Source: Gaopeijia sp032250675
GTDB taxonomy: Bacteria > Gemmatimonadota > Gemmatimonadetes > Longimicrobiales > Gaopeijiaceae
Assembly: GCA_032250675.1 (NCBI GenBank)
Contig: JAVVEY010000084.1
Span: 1 to 11,855, forward strand
Direction of reading: 5' to 3'
DNA: 11,855 nucleotides
Below the pieces are notes generated by a model. It ran no database searches and was not told where the DNA came from. It worked only from the letters and a program-made list of their open reading frames with translations. Numbering within the stretch: the stretch's first letter is position 1; every line of letters begins with the position of its first letter. The translations under genes were made by a program, and so were the position numbers. This document shows, piece after piece, positions 11,836 through 11,855 of this stretch.

Positions 11836-11855
11836 CCCCTGGCGGTGAGGTTCTC

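Overview
The window is GC-rich bacterial DNA with tightly packed genes and the C/G-ending codon use expected of a high-GC genome. Several exported proteins carry Sec signal peptides ending in Ala-x-Ala-Gln, and there is a lipoprotein and two predicted outer-membrane barrel proteins, so the cell is diderm. The protein mix (M16 peptidase ending '...ASAQ', the 'VRDR...TGGGG' outer-membrane family, the small-molecule kinase/aminotransferase fusion) looks most like Gemmatimonadota or a neighbouring phylum. That placement is an inference from family resemblance only. I saw no rRNA, tRNA, CRISPR array, transposase or integrase.

Layout. (1) 1-1342, minus: the N-terminal 447 residues of a secreted M16 zinc peptidase, cut by the left edge. 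(2) 1426-4115, plus: a two-gene operon with a 4-base start/stop overlap. It encodes a GNAT acetyltransferase fused to a C39-like cysteine peptidase, then a RimK-like ATP-grasp ligase with an RLAN-type N-terminal domain. Together they look like an uncharacterised peptide-bond-forming and trimming pathway. (3) 4162-5451, minus: an outer-membrane protein of unknown function, convergent with the operon. (4) 5717-8143, minus: one 808-residue protein joining an APH-like kinase to a class III PLP enzyme, the architecture of a kinase/ammonio-phospholyase. (5) 8425-9051, plus: a lipoprotein. (6) 9181-11170, plus: a trypsin-like serine peptidase without signal peptide, an overlapping 78-residue gene that is a stand-alone copy of the peptidase's own N-terminal domain, then a small exported barrel-like protein. 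(7) 11315-11737, minus: a small secreted protein of unknown function, separated from the previous gene by a very strong hairpin.

The most striking signal is regulatory. Two transcription units in the right third carry sigma-54 (-24/-12) promoter elements: a match to all 12 consensus positions on the minus strand before the small secreted protein (11820-11835), and a 10-of-12 match before the serine peptidase (9107-9122). Both have the GG-N10-GC spacing. A perfect 7-3-7 dyad lies about 125 bases upstream of the second promoter, where an enhancer-binding protein would be expected to bind. A strong hairpin lies in the leader of the first. I propose that the peptidase, its stand-alone N-domain, possibly the barrel protein, and the convergent secreted protein form one sigma-54-controlled group. 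The sequence supports co-regulation but does not show what the group does.
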